Assembly: GCA_018806915.1 (NCBI GenBank)
Contig: JAGKQI010000061.1
Span: 2,314,818-2,378,817 of the forward strand
Reading direction: 5' to 3'
Length of the DNA: 64,000 nucleotides
DNA from: Phytophthora colocasiae
Taxonomy: Eukaryota > Oomycota > Peronosporomycetes > Peronosporales > Peronosporaceae
Below are positions 1-10,189 of the stretch, piece by piece. Below the pieces are notes generated by a model. The model was not told the origin of the DNA, made no database searches, and saw only the letters and a program-made list of their open reading frames with translations. The position numbers and the translations under genes were made by a program. How positions within the stretch are numbered: position 1 is the first letter of the stretch; the number at the start of each line of letters is the position of its first letter.

Positions 1-1333
1 CGCAAGACGGGTTGCTGTGCTGCCCGTGTCTGCGAGCGTGTCACTCGTTTGAAATGGATTGTAGATGTACCTGATCCCGCACCACCCCAACGGCTCACCA
101 TATCAGCCCACAGGTTGCTTGCACCCTCAATATGCACGATAGTATAGCGGTATTCCATGAGCTTGACTGCCCAACGGAGCAGTTTACCTCGGATGTGCTT
201 TTTGAGTTCATGTCCAGGCGCGAAAACGTGCACGAGATTGCGGTGATCACAGAATATTTTGAAACCACACGGTCGAAGAAGCAAGTAGTCCAAGTCATCA
301 CACAAAAAAATGATCGGGTACGCCTCCTTTTTAATAACGCTCCAATTCAACTGGGCGCCACTGAAAGTACCTCCTTTGCATACCAGTAGTTCATGTGCTT
401 GCTGAGTAATTGGCTTGTTTGCTTGCCAGGAAGCCACCTGAGTTACGATCGAGGCCCACCCGTAGTCGCTTGCATCAGTGAACAAGCAGAACGTCGCGTC
501 ATTGTTGGGGTGCACCATGGTTGCGGAGCGTTGAAGTAGCTCTTTGACTTGTTCAAAGCACGACAGCTCGTCATTCGCCATCGAAATTGTGATACCCGAC
601 GCTACTCGCTTAGTCTTCCGCTTCCCAGTCAACACTTTGTCCAGTAGGGCTTGAAGCGGCCGGATCGTACGTGCGTAGTCAACGAGACTATCACGCATCC
701 AATTTGTTGCGCAGATAAATTGCTGTAGCTGCCCCGCAGTAGTAGGTGGCGGCATTGTATAAAGACTCTCAATACGCTTGGGGTCATGGCGGACGCCGGC
801 AGCGTCAATCACTTTTCCACACCACGTCACTGACGTTTGGTAAAGGACCGATTTCTTCAGACTCAGTTTCAACTGGAATTCATGAACGAGATCAAATAGC
901 CGTTCTAGAGCAATCAAGTAGTCGTGGATCGTGTCAGAGTAGAACAGCAAGTCATCTATCCATATGAGCAAGTGCTCGTTCAATAGCTCAGCGAAGCAAT
1001 CTTCCATCGAAACCTGGAAATGGAGCGCTGAATCACAACTGCCTTGCATGACTCGAGTGGGTGTGAACACACCTTCGTCGGTCATGTACGATAGCATCTC
1101 TCTGCTGTCGGGATGCACGCCAAGTTGCCAGAAACTGCGAATGAAATCAAAGAGACCATAGTGTTTCTTGCCTCTGAGCTGTTCCAACTTTGTCTTCAAG
1201 TTTGGCATCACACCAGCAATGGGCTCAGTCATCGAGTTAAGTGGCTTGTAGTCGACAGCTTGTCGAAATTCATCAGACTTCGGTTTGCGTATGGGCAAAG
1301 TAGCGCATGCCCAGCGGCTGCTTGGGTTCTTGT
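1..1333 (-). CDS. Gypsy pol continuation: reverse transcriptase and RNase H, partial
   Basis: Reading the minus strand from 1333 to 1 gives one uninterrupted frame with no stop. It continues the gag-protease frame across the copia insertion: ...VYK then NPSSRWA, the conserved first RT motif. Further on come an RT primer-grip-like LFDF segment, the catalytic motif IWIDDLLFYS (WIDD in place of the usual YxDD/FxDD, both aspartates kept), the RT thumb, an RNase H start (LFTDASDYGW), the DHRNL motif and the ASNLWADMVSRW segment common in gypsy RNase H/connection regions. Integrase is off the window. The open frame argues that the gypsy element was intact or nearly so when the copia element landed in it. 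Confidence 0.85.
1329..1333. repeat. Target-site duplication, left copy (CTTGT)
   Basis: The five bases immediately left of the 3' LTR are CTTGT, the same as those immediately right of the 5' LTR at 6951-6955. Confidence 0.93.
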
Positions 1334-1733
1334 TGTTGCAACTTGTGAAGTGCAGAGGGGTGTCGCGAAGAGAAGACCAGTCAGTGAGGTAGGAAGGAAA
1401 TTGAAAAGTGTCATTAACGGTTAGGAGCTTACTCTGCTCACTAAGTTCTCTTTACTCAGCCCTCCTTCTTACGCCACCTGTCCAGAACGACGTCACTCGA
1501 GCAGTCATCTCGCGTCACTCGAGCAGTCATCGCCCTTTGCCAATGCAGTAAGCCTTTACAGCCGGCTCTCGTTTCACTCACAGCAAGTTTCGCTCACCTG
1601 CTGTCCACGCTGGCCAGTAGCAGAGGCCACAAATGAAAAATTCAGTCATCATGGTCGCTCTCGATTCCAATGTCGGTCGAGCTCCACTTCAACGTCGCAC
1701 CGTCAGTTGGCTGCGGTTTTGCGAACTTCAACA
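1334..1733 (-). repeat. 3' LTR of the nested copia element
   Basis: A 400-bp copy identical by eye to 6551-6950 except at 1442. The pol stop codon (1703-1705) lies inside this LTR. The 19-bp direct repeat is at 1491-1509 and 1513-1531. Confidence 0.96.
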
Positions 1734-4700
1734 GCCTCCCTCAAAGTCGCAGCCACTTGAGATACGTGTAGCTGTTCACGAAGACGTGTGAAGGTCACGC
1801 GTTGGAGAGGCTTCGTCAGAATATCTGCGAGCTGTTGCTGAGTCGGGCAGTAGTTGACCTTGACATCACCACGCTTGATTACGTCTCTGATGAAATGGTA
1901 ACGCACATTTATGTGCTTGCTGCGCGAGGTTGTTATCTCGTTCTCCATCGACTTGATAGCCGACTGATTGTCCACTTGCAGCGTGATGGTGCGGTCCTTC
2001 GTCCACAGGCCGATTTCCACTAGAAGCTGCTTGATCCACACAGCGTCCTTGACCGCCATAGCTGCAGCGATGTACTCAGCTTCCATGGTTGATAACGCGA
2101 CAGACGTTTGCTTCTTTGAAGCCCAAGCAATCACGATACCGTTGATCATGAGCACACAGCCTGAGACCGACTTAGCATCAGTCGCATCTCCAGCCCAGTC
2201 CGCGTCGGAGTAGATCGTTGCAGACCACTTGCAACCTGTTCCTTGTCCGGCCTTGAAGAAGAGGCCAAACGAAGATGTCCCACGAAGGTAACGCAGTATG
2301 CGCTTCACGCCACGCCAGTGACTCTCACGGGGAAAAGCGACAAATCTCGCCAGGTAGTTCACAGCCGCAGTAATGTCGGGTCGTGTGCAGTTGGAAATCC
2401 ATAACAACGAACCGATGGCCCTTCTCATTAAGCTCGATTGCTCCAGTACCACATCATCGTCAAATGCCCTCGAAGTCTCCATGGGAGTGTGAACTGGTTT
2501 GGACATAGCCATCTCAAAGTTCACCAGTACCTCTTCGATTGTATCGCGTTGGTGTAGGAAGATGCCGCTGTCATCACGCTCGATGCAGATCCCAAGGCAC
2601 TTGGTAGCGTCGCCCATGTCTTTGATGTCGAACTTCTGTCCAAGCTGATACATAACCCAGTCACTGTCAGCATCATCCTCGCCCACGAGAACAACATCAT
2701 CGACATATAGTCCGAGCACGATCAACTTCCCGTTGCGGCGACAACTGTAGAGACACGGGTCCAGTTTGCTGCGTGTGAAACCCAACTTCAGAAGGAACTT
2801 GTTAATCTCCTTGTTCCACAACAGTCCACTTTGCTTCAGTCCATACAGGCTTTTGACGAGAAGCCAAGCTATCTCACTCGAGTCTGGTGTACCCTCAGGA
2901 GGGGTCATTAAGATAGGACGATCCAAATTTGCTTTAACATAGGCGTTAGGCACATCGCCCTGGCGGAGTCTTCGTTGCCATTGTGCAGCCAATGTTGCGA
3001 GAAACCTCAGGCTGGTGAGCTTAAGTACCGGCGAATACGTCTCCTCAAAATCAATACCAAATCGCTGAGAAAAACCACGCGCCACCAGCCGAGCCTTGAA
3101 CCGTTCCAGTTCACCGCGCGAGTTGAACTTAATCTTGAACACCCACTTCGATGAAATCATGTTCTCGCCTACAGGACGGCGAACCACTTCCCAAGTGCCG
3201 TTTGCCTGCAGGTCTTGAAGCTCCTTCTCGATTGCGGCCTTCCATTCGGGCCACTCAGGCTGCTGCTTCGCCTCAGCGATGTTGCGAGGTGTTACCATTG
3301 CCGCCATGGCGGATGATAGCAACAGTGTTGCCGGTTGTCCTTCGACTTCCTCTATCAGTTCCTTCGCCAGCGAGAACTCATCAGTCTTCATTCTCTTGCG
3401 AGCACCAAAGACGCGACGAAGTGCAGCAGCACTGATGGGGCTTCCAGCGTATTCATCTTCTCCACTGTCACTTGACCCGTCGGCATCCTTAAGTTGCGCC
3501 AGGCGACGGCTCCTGCGTCGTTTGAACCCGCTTCGAGGTGGACCCTCATCCTTTTTGCTGACCCTCGGCGGCTGCGACGCAGTATCCCCATGAGATTCGT
3601 CCACGGGAGCTGTTGGCTGTGTGTTATCCGTGGTGGTCGTTGACTCCGTGGTAGCCGTCGGCTGCGTATCGTCGTCCTCACCGTGGAGCTGGTTCAATGT
3701 ATTCTTTGTTTCTGTATCGTTCACGTCCAGCTTGTCAATGTTCTGCACGTCAGCACTCACCACAACTTTACGAGTACGTGGGATGAAAAGCCGATATCCC
3801 TTCTGCTCCTCGCTAATGCCGATCACCACGCCTTTTTCAGCTCGGCGCTTCACGGAGGCTGCCTTCTTGTGAGCTATGTGTGTGGTGCAGGTCGACCCAA
3901 ATTTCAGAATGTGCCCCACATTTGGCGGTTTATCAGTGAGGATCTCCATCGGAGACTTGCTGTCCGCGTTGGCTCTGGTCGGAAGGCGGTTCCGTATATA
4001 CGATGAGTACTGCACGGCATCTCCCCAGTAGCGTTCCGGCAATCCTGACGCCCATAGCATTGCTCTACCTGAGTCCATCAAGGTCCGATGCAAGCGTTCG
4101 ACCTTTCCGTTAGATGCGGAGTTGTCGGGAAGCGTGAGCTGTTGGTTGATTCCGTGTCGTTTGCAGAATGCGACGAACTTCCGACCTTGGAACTCACCTC
4201 CACCATCCGATCGAACCACCTTGACCACAATACCATGCTGGCGTTCAAACTCTGGAATGAAGTCCATCAACTTGGCTGCAGCTTCATCCTTCGTTCTCAG
4301 TAGGTAAACGCGATTGAAGGATGAACCGTAGTCCACAATGCTCAGCACGTGCTTGTTGCCATTTCTGTCGGCAGGAATGTCTACCTTCAAGTCGACTCCT
4401 AGGACTGCACCAACTTGATCCGTTGGTGCTGATGTGGACGTGTCGGTCGTTGGGTGTCTCGACTTGGTCTGCTTTGCTTCGGCGCAGGGCAAGCAGAACT
4501 TCAGCTTCTTGGACACGACTTCCATATCCCCTGTCAAGCCCTTGGAGTACATCCGCATGAGGTCCTGGAAGTTCACGTGGCCTAGCCGTTCATGCCAGTG
4601 CTGCAGTGTCGCCTTCGTCACCTGAATGAACATTGCTGCGCCACCTGTGTCTGGGTCCACGACTTCGCCTTTCAGTAGGCACGTTTTGCCTTGTCGGTCG

Positions 4701-6502
4701 GCCACGGCGATCACCTTGCCGTTCTTACCACGCAAATAGCATCCAGAAGGGTCGAAGGTGGTGGTAATGCCGTTCTCAGCAAAAACCACGACTGAGATTA
4801 AGTTGCGAGCGAGACCTGGGACGTAATGCACCTCCTGCATGACCACGTGTTGGGTTTTATCGCCGTCTGAGATTCGTAACAGGCAGCTTCCCTTGTGCTG
4901 AGCTCAAAGGACCCCACCATTCGCCACCTTAATGACCAGGTTTGACGGCGAGGTACCGAAGAGAATAGTTTCATCACAGCACATGTGGTCCGTAGCCCCA
5001 GAGTCAATCAGCCAACTCGTGCATTTGGCTTCTTCACCTGCGTCCTGCTCTGCGGCGACCCACAACTCTGCTTTCTCGCTGTCATCCTGACTGTCCATGG
5101 AAGATCTGCGCTGTGCCTGGTTTGCTTCACCGGATTTCTCATCCTTTTTAGCGTCCTTCTTCGGATTCATACAGTTCTCGCGCCTGTGGCCTGCTTCACC
5201 ACAGTTCCAGCACTTAAACGTGAACGTCTTTTCAGTGCTGTTGGCCTGTGCAGCGGGGGTATTCTTTTTGTTGCTTTGTTGTTGCTGACGAGGCTTCTGC
5301 TCCTGCTTGTGCTGCTGACCGTTCGGCTTGTTGTTGTTACCGCTGGGTTGACCACGCTGCTGTTGTTGTGTACCGCCTACGCGACGGCCATCACCCTTGC
5401 AGCGTATGAGAAACTCGACCACCTTGTCCAACTCCTGCATGTAGTTGGTGCTGCTTTCGTCGACCTTGCTCAGAAGCGTAGACGTTAGCTCGGGGCACGC
5501 GTTATTGCACACAGTCTCCAATAGCAGCTGCGATCTGTCTCCAACCATCAACCGCTCGATGAACTTCAGGTAAGTGACGTACTGCTTCCACGTATCACCT
5601 GGTCGCTTGCGCGTGTCGAGACGCTTCCCTAGTTCATACTGCGTCAGACTGCATCCGAACTCTTTCTTCAGATGTGCTGTGACTGCATCATAGCTCACGA
5701 CTCCGTCGTCGGTGAAGTCGAAGTACGATCGGCTAGCTGCGCCTTCGAGGAAGGTTCCAAGTACTGATGCCTTCAGCTCGCTCGACCACGTCGATCCGTT
5801 GAGAAGCTGCTCCATGCGGACGGCGCATTCGAATTCCTTCTGGAAATCCTCGAAGCCCGATCCAAGACCTGGATACACTTCCTTGCCATCGAATCGGCGA
5901 CAGTGTATGTCCTTCAGTTTGGGAGATTTCCCTGGTACCAGATTGGTTGGTACTGGCGGCGGCGGCCCCATAGCTTTGATTCCCGCGACGGAGTCAGCGC
6001 TTCCCTGCTTTTCTGAGCTTTCTGCCTGTCGAGAGTGTGCAGCATCTTGCGTGTCGTCCCTCTCCGAGCTTTCGTCAACAGCGTCCTGCTGTTTGAACTC
6101 TTCAGCTTCTTCAGCCAGCTCCCGGGCATCAACCATCTGCCTGCGGCGAGCTTCCTCGGCCGCGATGGCTGCCTTCTCCTTCCTGATCATGCGTTGCTGG
6201 ATCTCGATGAGCTCCATCGCGTCGTCCAGTCTCGCCTTCAGCACTACGATCATTTCGTCGTCCGACATTCGTGTGCTATGAGTTGACGGGCTCACACTTG
6301 AGTCCGCGTCGGGTGATCGTGCCCTGTCGCTGCTCGTGCGGTGCGGTGGTCGCTGGGGAGTGACAAACCCGGGTTGTGCGGTTCGTAGCTCTCCGTGCAC
6401 GCCAGCCAGAGCTCGACGGTGTGCGCGCTCTGCCCTCGCGGCAGGCGGCATTGCTTGAGGACTATCCAAGTCCGAGAAGTCCAGTCGACCAGTGACAGAC
6501 AT
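1703..6502 (-). pseudogene. Copia gag-pol polyprotein, one in-frame TGA
   Basis: The start is taken as the ATG at 6502 after the PBS; an in-frame ATG at 6631 lies inside the LTR. Order of parts with approximate residues: acidic/coiled N-terminal Gag region, UBN2-like Gag, Q-rich basic segment, CCHC zinc knuckle CWNCGEAGHRRENC (~431), protease LIDSGATDHM (~497), pre-integrase HERLGH (~635) with C-x2-C, integrase catalytic D/D/E (RSDGGGEF; the third residue in KVERLHRT), copia RT with KARLVARGF and the YVDD active site (~1264), and RNase H with DADWAGD and EAEYIAA ending ADILTKPL. The frame is broken once, by TGA at 4904-4906 between protease and pre-integrase; the same frame resumes at the next codon. 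All catalytic motifs remain, so this is a single nonsense change in a recent copy, or possibly a readthrough stop. Confidence 0.9.
1734..1742 (-). other. Polypurine tract of the nested copia element
   Basis: The minus strand reads GAGGGAGGC immediately before the TGTTG start of the 3' LTR, which is the expected place for the plus-strand primer. Confidence 0.75.
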
Positions 6503-6535
6503 CGATGACGGGCCTCTATTCGGCGAAATGCGGAA

Positions 6536-6550
6536 CTTGGGCTCAGAACC
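6536..6550 (-). other. Putative primer-binding site, half-tRNA (iMet anticodon-loop) type
   Basis: The minus strand directly after the 5' LTR reads GGTTCTGAGCCCAAG. It resembles the internal-tRNA PBS of Drosophila copia, which pairs with the anticodon-loop side of initiator tRNA-Met. The expected complement is GGTTATGAGCCC, so there is one mismatch. The second copia family in this window has the exact version at the same place relative to its LTR. Confidence 0.6.
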
Positions 6551-6950
6551 TGTTGCAACTTGTGAAGTGCAGAGGGGTGTCGCGAAGAGAAGACCAGTCA
6601 GTGAGGTAGGAAGGAAATTGAAAAGTGTCATTAACGGTTAGGAGCTTACTCTGCTCACGAAGTTCTCTTTACTCAGCCCTCCTTCTTACGCCACCTGTCC
6701 AGAACGACGTCACTCGAGCAGTCATCTCGCGTCACTCGAGCAGTCATCGCCCTTTGCCAATGCAGTAAGCCTTTACAGCCGGCTCTCGTTTCACTCACAG
6801 CAAGTTTCGCTCACCTGCTGTCCACGCTGGCCAGTAGCAGAGGCCACAAATGAAAAATTCAGTCATCATGGTCGCTCTCGATTCCAATGTCGGTCGAGCT
6901 CCACTTCAACGTCGCACCGTCAGTTGGCTGCGGTTTTGCGAACTTCAACA
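6551..6950 (-). repeat. 5' LTR of the nested copia element
   Basis: A 400-bp direct repeat of 1334-1733, in element orientation starting TGTTG and ending CAACA. It holds a 19-bp direct repeat (6708-6726 and 6730-6748) that contains a CGTCA core and is a candidate enhancer repeat. An ATG at 6631 lies inside the LTR in frame with gag, but translation from it would run through the PBS, so a start downstream of the PBS is more likely. Confidence 0.96.
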
Positions 6951-6955
6951 CTTGT
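6951..6955. repeat. Target-site duplication, right copy (CTTGT)
   Basis: Matches 1329-1333. Collapsing the duplication restores the gypsy reading frame, which independently confirms the insertion boundary. Confidence 0.93.
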
Positions 6956-8684
6956 ACACCCACCCAAGATCGACCAGCGTCTGGTTAAACTCGTGAAGGA
7001 ATTTCGTTTGCAGTGGTGCGTACTGCCGAGCTCGGCATCTGTACGGCTGGGCGTCTGGCTTCAGGCGGAGTTTGTACGGTGGGACCTTCGCAGGGGGATC
7101 ATCACATAGCACTACGCGCCAGATATCGTGTTTAGTAGTGATACGACTGAGTTCATCAAGTAATTCCTTCGGAAATCCATTTTCGAGAGCATTTGTTAGC
7201 AAGTTGTCGATGCCTTCCCGAATGGCTTCATCATTCAGGTGTCCAGGACGAAAATCGTCATCGCTCTTAAAGGGATCATCTTCTGAGTCGCGATTTTTAC
7301 CCGCAAGTTGCTCAAGTTGGCGGTCTACATCGATACCCAGGGACACCAACACGTCGTTGCCAACAATGAATTCATCATCATCTTGGTCGATGATCAAGCA
7401 GGTCACAGGTTTAGCCGGTTCCACTGGACCGGCAGCGGTATGAAGTCGAAGTCGAACGTCAACTGACGCATAAGCCTGGACTTCGTGACCTCCAACAGTT
7501 TTTCCGATCACAGGCACATCCAACTGAACGCAAGTCACACTGGTATCCCGTTGCGTGAGCTCGTTGTAGTTGGTTCGACTGATTAGACATCGATCTGAAC
7601 CCGTGTCGGCACAGTACTGAATCTCCAGTACATCGTTCAGCATCACGCTGTTGATTCCACCCAAGCGCTCTTTGATTCGCTTCATACGGCTCTTCTCAGG
7701 CCGAGGCCGGTGGAATTTCTTTGGTAGCTTCTTTTTCTCTTCGTCTGTAGCGGCCAAACATGAAGAGATGTAGTGCGGTCCACCGCACTTCAAGCAGCCA
7801 TCACGCGGCGCGGCAGATTTCTTTTCATCTGCAGCAGGTTTCGCCACCACACGATCAGCAGCACTGCTGCGTGAATCGTGTTCACCTTTCGCTCCACGTT
7901 GAGAACGGCCGCGTTGGTCTTTTGCGCGAGGTTTACCTTGCACCCGTTGAGCTTTATCAGGCTTGGTAAATTGCTCGTCGTAGCGAGAGCGTTTACGACG
8001 ACGAAAGTCGCGGTCTTGCTCAAGCGCTTTTTCCAGTATCAAGTCGTGGAGTTTTTTCTCGTCGCTACGAGCGACGGGGATCTGAAACCGTATCGCGTTT
8101 TTCACCTCCGTTTTTAGCTCATTGGGAGCCAAAGATTCGAGTAGGAGCTTGCATTTCTCCTTGGGACCATTGTTACCTTCAAAGCAGGTCTTCAAACCAT
8201 GATCATCGATAATCTGGTTGCAGCTCATGAAGTATTTTAGCACTCTCTCATGAACATCAGTTTCCTTCATGTCAAACCGGAGTTCCTTCGCGAAAAGCTG
8301 GTCGATGTCGGGAAGAGTTTGATTCTTGACGCTCTTGATGATAGCATCAATCTCGGACATGATGTGAGCATCAGTCACGTCTTCCTTCGTTACGTTCCAT
8401 CGATACGTGTAAAGTGCGTCCAGGAGCTTGTCGTCAAAAGTGCTCTTAACGCTCTCAAGCAGCCTGTCGTAGAGCTCTTGATCACCTTTACTACGAGCCT
8501 TCACACTCTCTTCATACTCAGCACGAGCCTTCTTCCACTTGATCAACGCAGAGTGGGCGGTAGACGAAATTCGAGGCGCGACCACCGGAGAAAACAGAGG
8601 CACACTCATGGTCTTAATTTCTTCAGCGCTGACGTCGCTCGAAGTGGAGCCATCGCTCCGACTGGGGTTGTTTCGAGTGTTCAT
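6956..8684 (-). CDS. Gypsy gag-protease, 5' part of a split gag-pol
   Basis: The start is the ATG at 8684. The first ~280 residues are a charged, largely helical Gag/capsid-like region. A CCHC-like zinc knuckle (CLKCGGPHYISSC) lies near residue 297, preceded by a basic RG/K-rich stretch typical of nucleocapsid. An aspartic protease active site (ADTGSD) is near residue 358. The last residues (DLGWVYK) are the start of the RT domain, just before the first RT motif. The frame is then cut by the copia 5' LTR and would end within a few codons. Gag, protease and RT share one frame here, with no gag/pol frameshift. No internal stop is seen, so the copia insertion is the only lesion visible in this part. 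Confidence 0.85.
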
Positions 8685-9023
8685 CGTGTGAACGTTGGTT
8701 CACTAAAGTCGACTTTGTAGTACGTCCACGAGACGAAGACGGTAAACACACAGTTGGGGAAGCTGGCACTTCCGGTAACAAGTTCTTGCCGATTGTATTG
8801 CTTGCTTGGAAGCAAAAAGGAAAGTGTCTAAAGTCCTTTTCTGCTAAACTACTCGCTACTGCGAGCTAAACGGACGTCCTTATGAAGTCAGTCCTTGTTG
8901 CTGCAGTTGCAACTGCAACTGCAACCTGTACCAGCCGATCGTACTGCAACCGCATACACCGATCGATGTGCGAGAGGGTAAGGCTTTCAACCTGAGCCCC
9001 ACGCTACACGTCGGCAGTAACAC
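8685..9023. other. Stretch likely holding the gypsy leader and 5' LTR
   Basis: No coding signal is seen. The segment next to the gypsy start codon should contain the untranslated leader, the PBS and some or all of the 5' LTR, but without the partner LTR I cannot set its ends. It contains a short GTTGCA/ACTGCA repeat cluster around 8904-8930. Confidence 0.4.
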
Positions 9024-9269
9024 TTAAGGAGAAGACGACGATCCCAGATTCTCATACTTGCAAGGGCTGCCGTTGGCACAGCTTGAAGCGCAGCACGCGT
9101 CGAAGTTAGCGCCAACACTAGCTTCATACTGCTGGCAGCAAGAGCTGATATAGACGTTCTGGTCCGAGTACTGGGCTCCGCAGGCTGGCTGGCAGACCCT
9201 CAGCGGCTGGGCACTGGCGATGGTGACCACAACGGCGGCGATAGCAGCGAGGCAGATCTTGGTGTTCAT
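9024..9269 (-). CDS. Small secreted cysteine-rich protein (8-Cys family), copy 1
   Basis: 81 residues from the ATG at 9269. A longer in-frame extension to 9311 has no support, and only the later ATG puts a signal peptide at the N terminus. Residues 1-20 (MNTKICLAAIAAVVVTIASA) form a typical signal peptide. The mature part has eight cysteines in the order C-x3-C-x13-CC-x13-CC-x3-C-x5-C-K. The same spacing occurs in the protein at 19900-20112, which also shares CQP, CGA, ISSCC, FDACCA and PCK. Even Cys number and secretion suggest four disulfides. I do not recognise the family. Secreted Cys-rich proteins of oomycetes are often apoplastic and sometimes effectors, but nothing here proves that. 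A conserved promoter-like motif lies 34 bp upstream. Confidence 0.82.
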   Translation of the reverse strand: MNTKICLAAIAAVVVTIASAQPLRVCQPACGAQYSDQNVYISSCCQQYEASVGANFDACCASSCANGSPCKYENLGSSSSP

Positions 9270-9302
9270 CGTTAGTTCTTGTTTGCGATGCGTGTAGGAT
9301 GT

Positions 9303-9330
9303 CCTTGGCAATTTGAAAAGTGACGATAAT
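9303..9330 (-). promoter_or_regulatory. Oomycete initiator/FPR-like motif upstream of the secreted protein gene
   Basis: The minus strand contains CACTTTTCAAATTGCCAAGG about 34 bp before the ATG. It resembles the oomycete Inr plus flanking promoter region (TCATTY..CAATTT-type) and closely matches the motif before the paralogue at 19845-19866. Confidence 0.55.
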
Positions 9331-10189
9331 GGGCTCGCGGCGCTCTCCTGGACTCTCCAGTTAGTTTTTACGTGATGACGCCACGCCGCCCTAAAGGACT
9401 AGCCACCAGCCATATGTCTTACCATTGTATAACGCATCATGGATGACAGATCTCGCGTCCGGGATGGTACGGTCCCATCATTGATTAGTCAATGGAAGCA
9501 GAGCCAAGAAGTAAACGCGACGCCATATTTCATCACTCTCTACAGTTCTACTTCGTACATTTTACTAGTATCATTGATCAAATGTTGATCGATAAAAAAT
9601 CTATAGACTGGGAATGTATTATCTGAAATACAAATTTCATGTACAGCCTCCCTTCTACTTCCAGCGGCAATATCTGATCATACACGGCCATAATGCAGGA
9701 AATGGGCGGCACTGCCATCGCTCGCTCGAGTGTGCACCTTCCTGCTGTATACTGACAGTTGCCTAGTGTGCTATGCAATCCCGGTCTACTACATGTATAA
9801 TGTCTGGGCCTAATAGTAGTAGTAGTATACTAATTCTGGTCATATATTATGTACTGCTACTACCGGTACGTAGTAACGTGAACAAGCTGTACTACTGTAC
9901 ACTCTGCATTCGACAGTGATGTCTCAGATGCTGTCATGCGTGCACTTTGAAGCAGCAAGCACTTTGAACCAGATGTATCAAGGCTTTCCCGCCCGTACCG
10001 TACGTACCAGTTTTTTGTGGTACCTACTAACATATGGATCTTCTATCTGATTGGTCGACTTATATCCTACAATACAGTATGTGTATTCTGTATTACAGTT
10101 GTCGTGCCCTCGTGTCAGTGTACCACGCGCACGGATCTGCCGCGTAGCCGCGTCGCCGCCCAAGAGCTTCTTCCCAGTCGAGTCGAGCA
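9331..10189. other. Intergenic region between two divergent genes
   Basis: About 860 bp between the secreted protein gene (-) and AP-4 beta (+). It is AT-rich in the middle, with GTA/TAG-rich runs around 9795-9900. I see no convincing coding frame, tRNA or repeat. It must hold both promoters. Confidence 0.5.

Larger units (their letters stand above)
1334..6950 (-). mobile_element. Young complete Ty1/copia LTR retrotransposon nested in the gypsy element
   Basis: The element is 5617 bp with 400-bp LTRs at both ends (6551-6950 and 1334-1733), TGTTG...CAACA termini, target duplication CTTGT on both sides, a PBS next to the 5' LTR, a PPT next to the 3' LTR, and one long gag-pol frame. The domain order protease-integrase-RT-RNase H identifies copia. 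The two LTRs differ, by eye, only at 1442 (t) against 6659 (g), so insertion was recent. One in-frame TGA at 4904-4906 breaks gag-pol. Confidence 0.96.
1..8700 (-). mobile_element. Ty3/gypsy LTR retrotransposon, split by a copia insertion, 3' part off the left edge
   Basis: A minus-strand gypsy element. Gag and protease are encoded at 6956-8684, and reverse transcriptase and RNase H at 1-1333. The two halves are separated by a copia element at 1334-6950 flanked by a 5-bp target duplication. Removing the insertion and one copy of the duplication leaves one open frame across the junction. Integrase and the 3' LTR lie beyond position 1. The 5' LTR should be just right of 8684 but cannot be delimited because its partner is outside the window, so the right boundary is approximate. 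Confidence 0.85.

Noticed and set aside
5712..6281. 189-codon plus-strand frame inside the copia element
   Set aside because: Antisense shadow of gag; Ser-rich composition only mirrors gag codons.
9578..9778. 66-codon minus-strand frame between the first secreted protein gene and AP-4 beta
   Set aside because: No features, AT-rich intergenic DNA, and no neighbouring exon to join.
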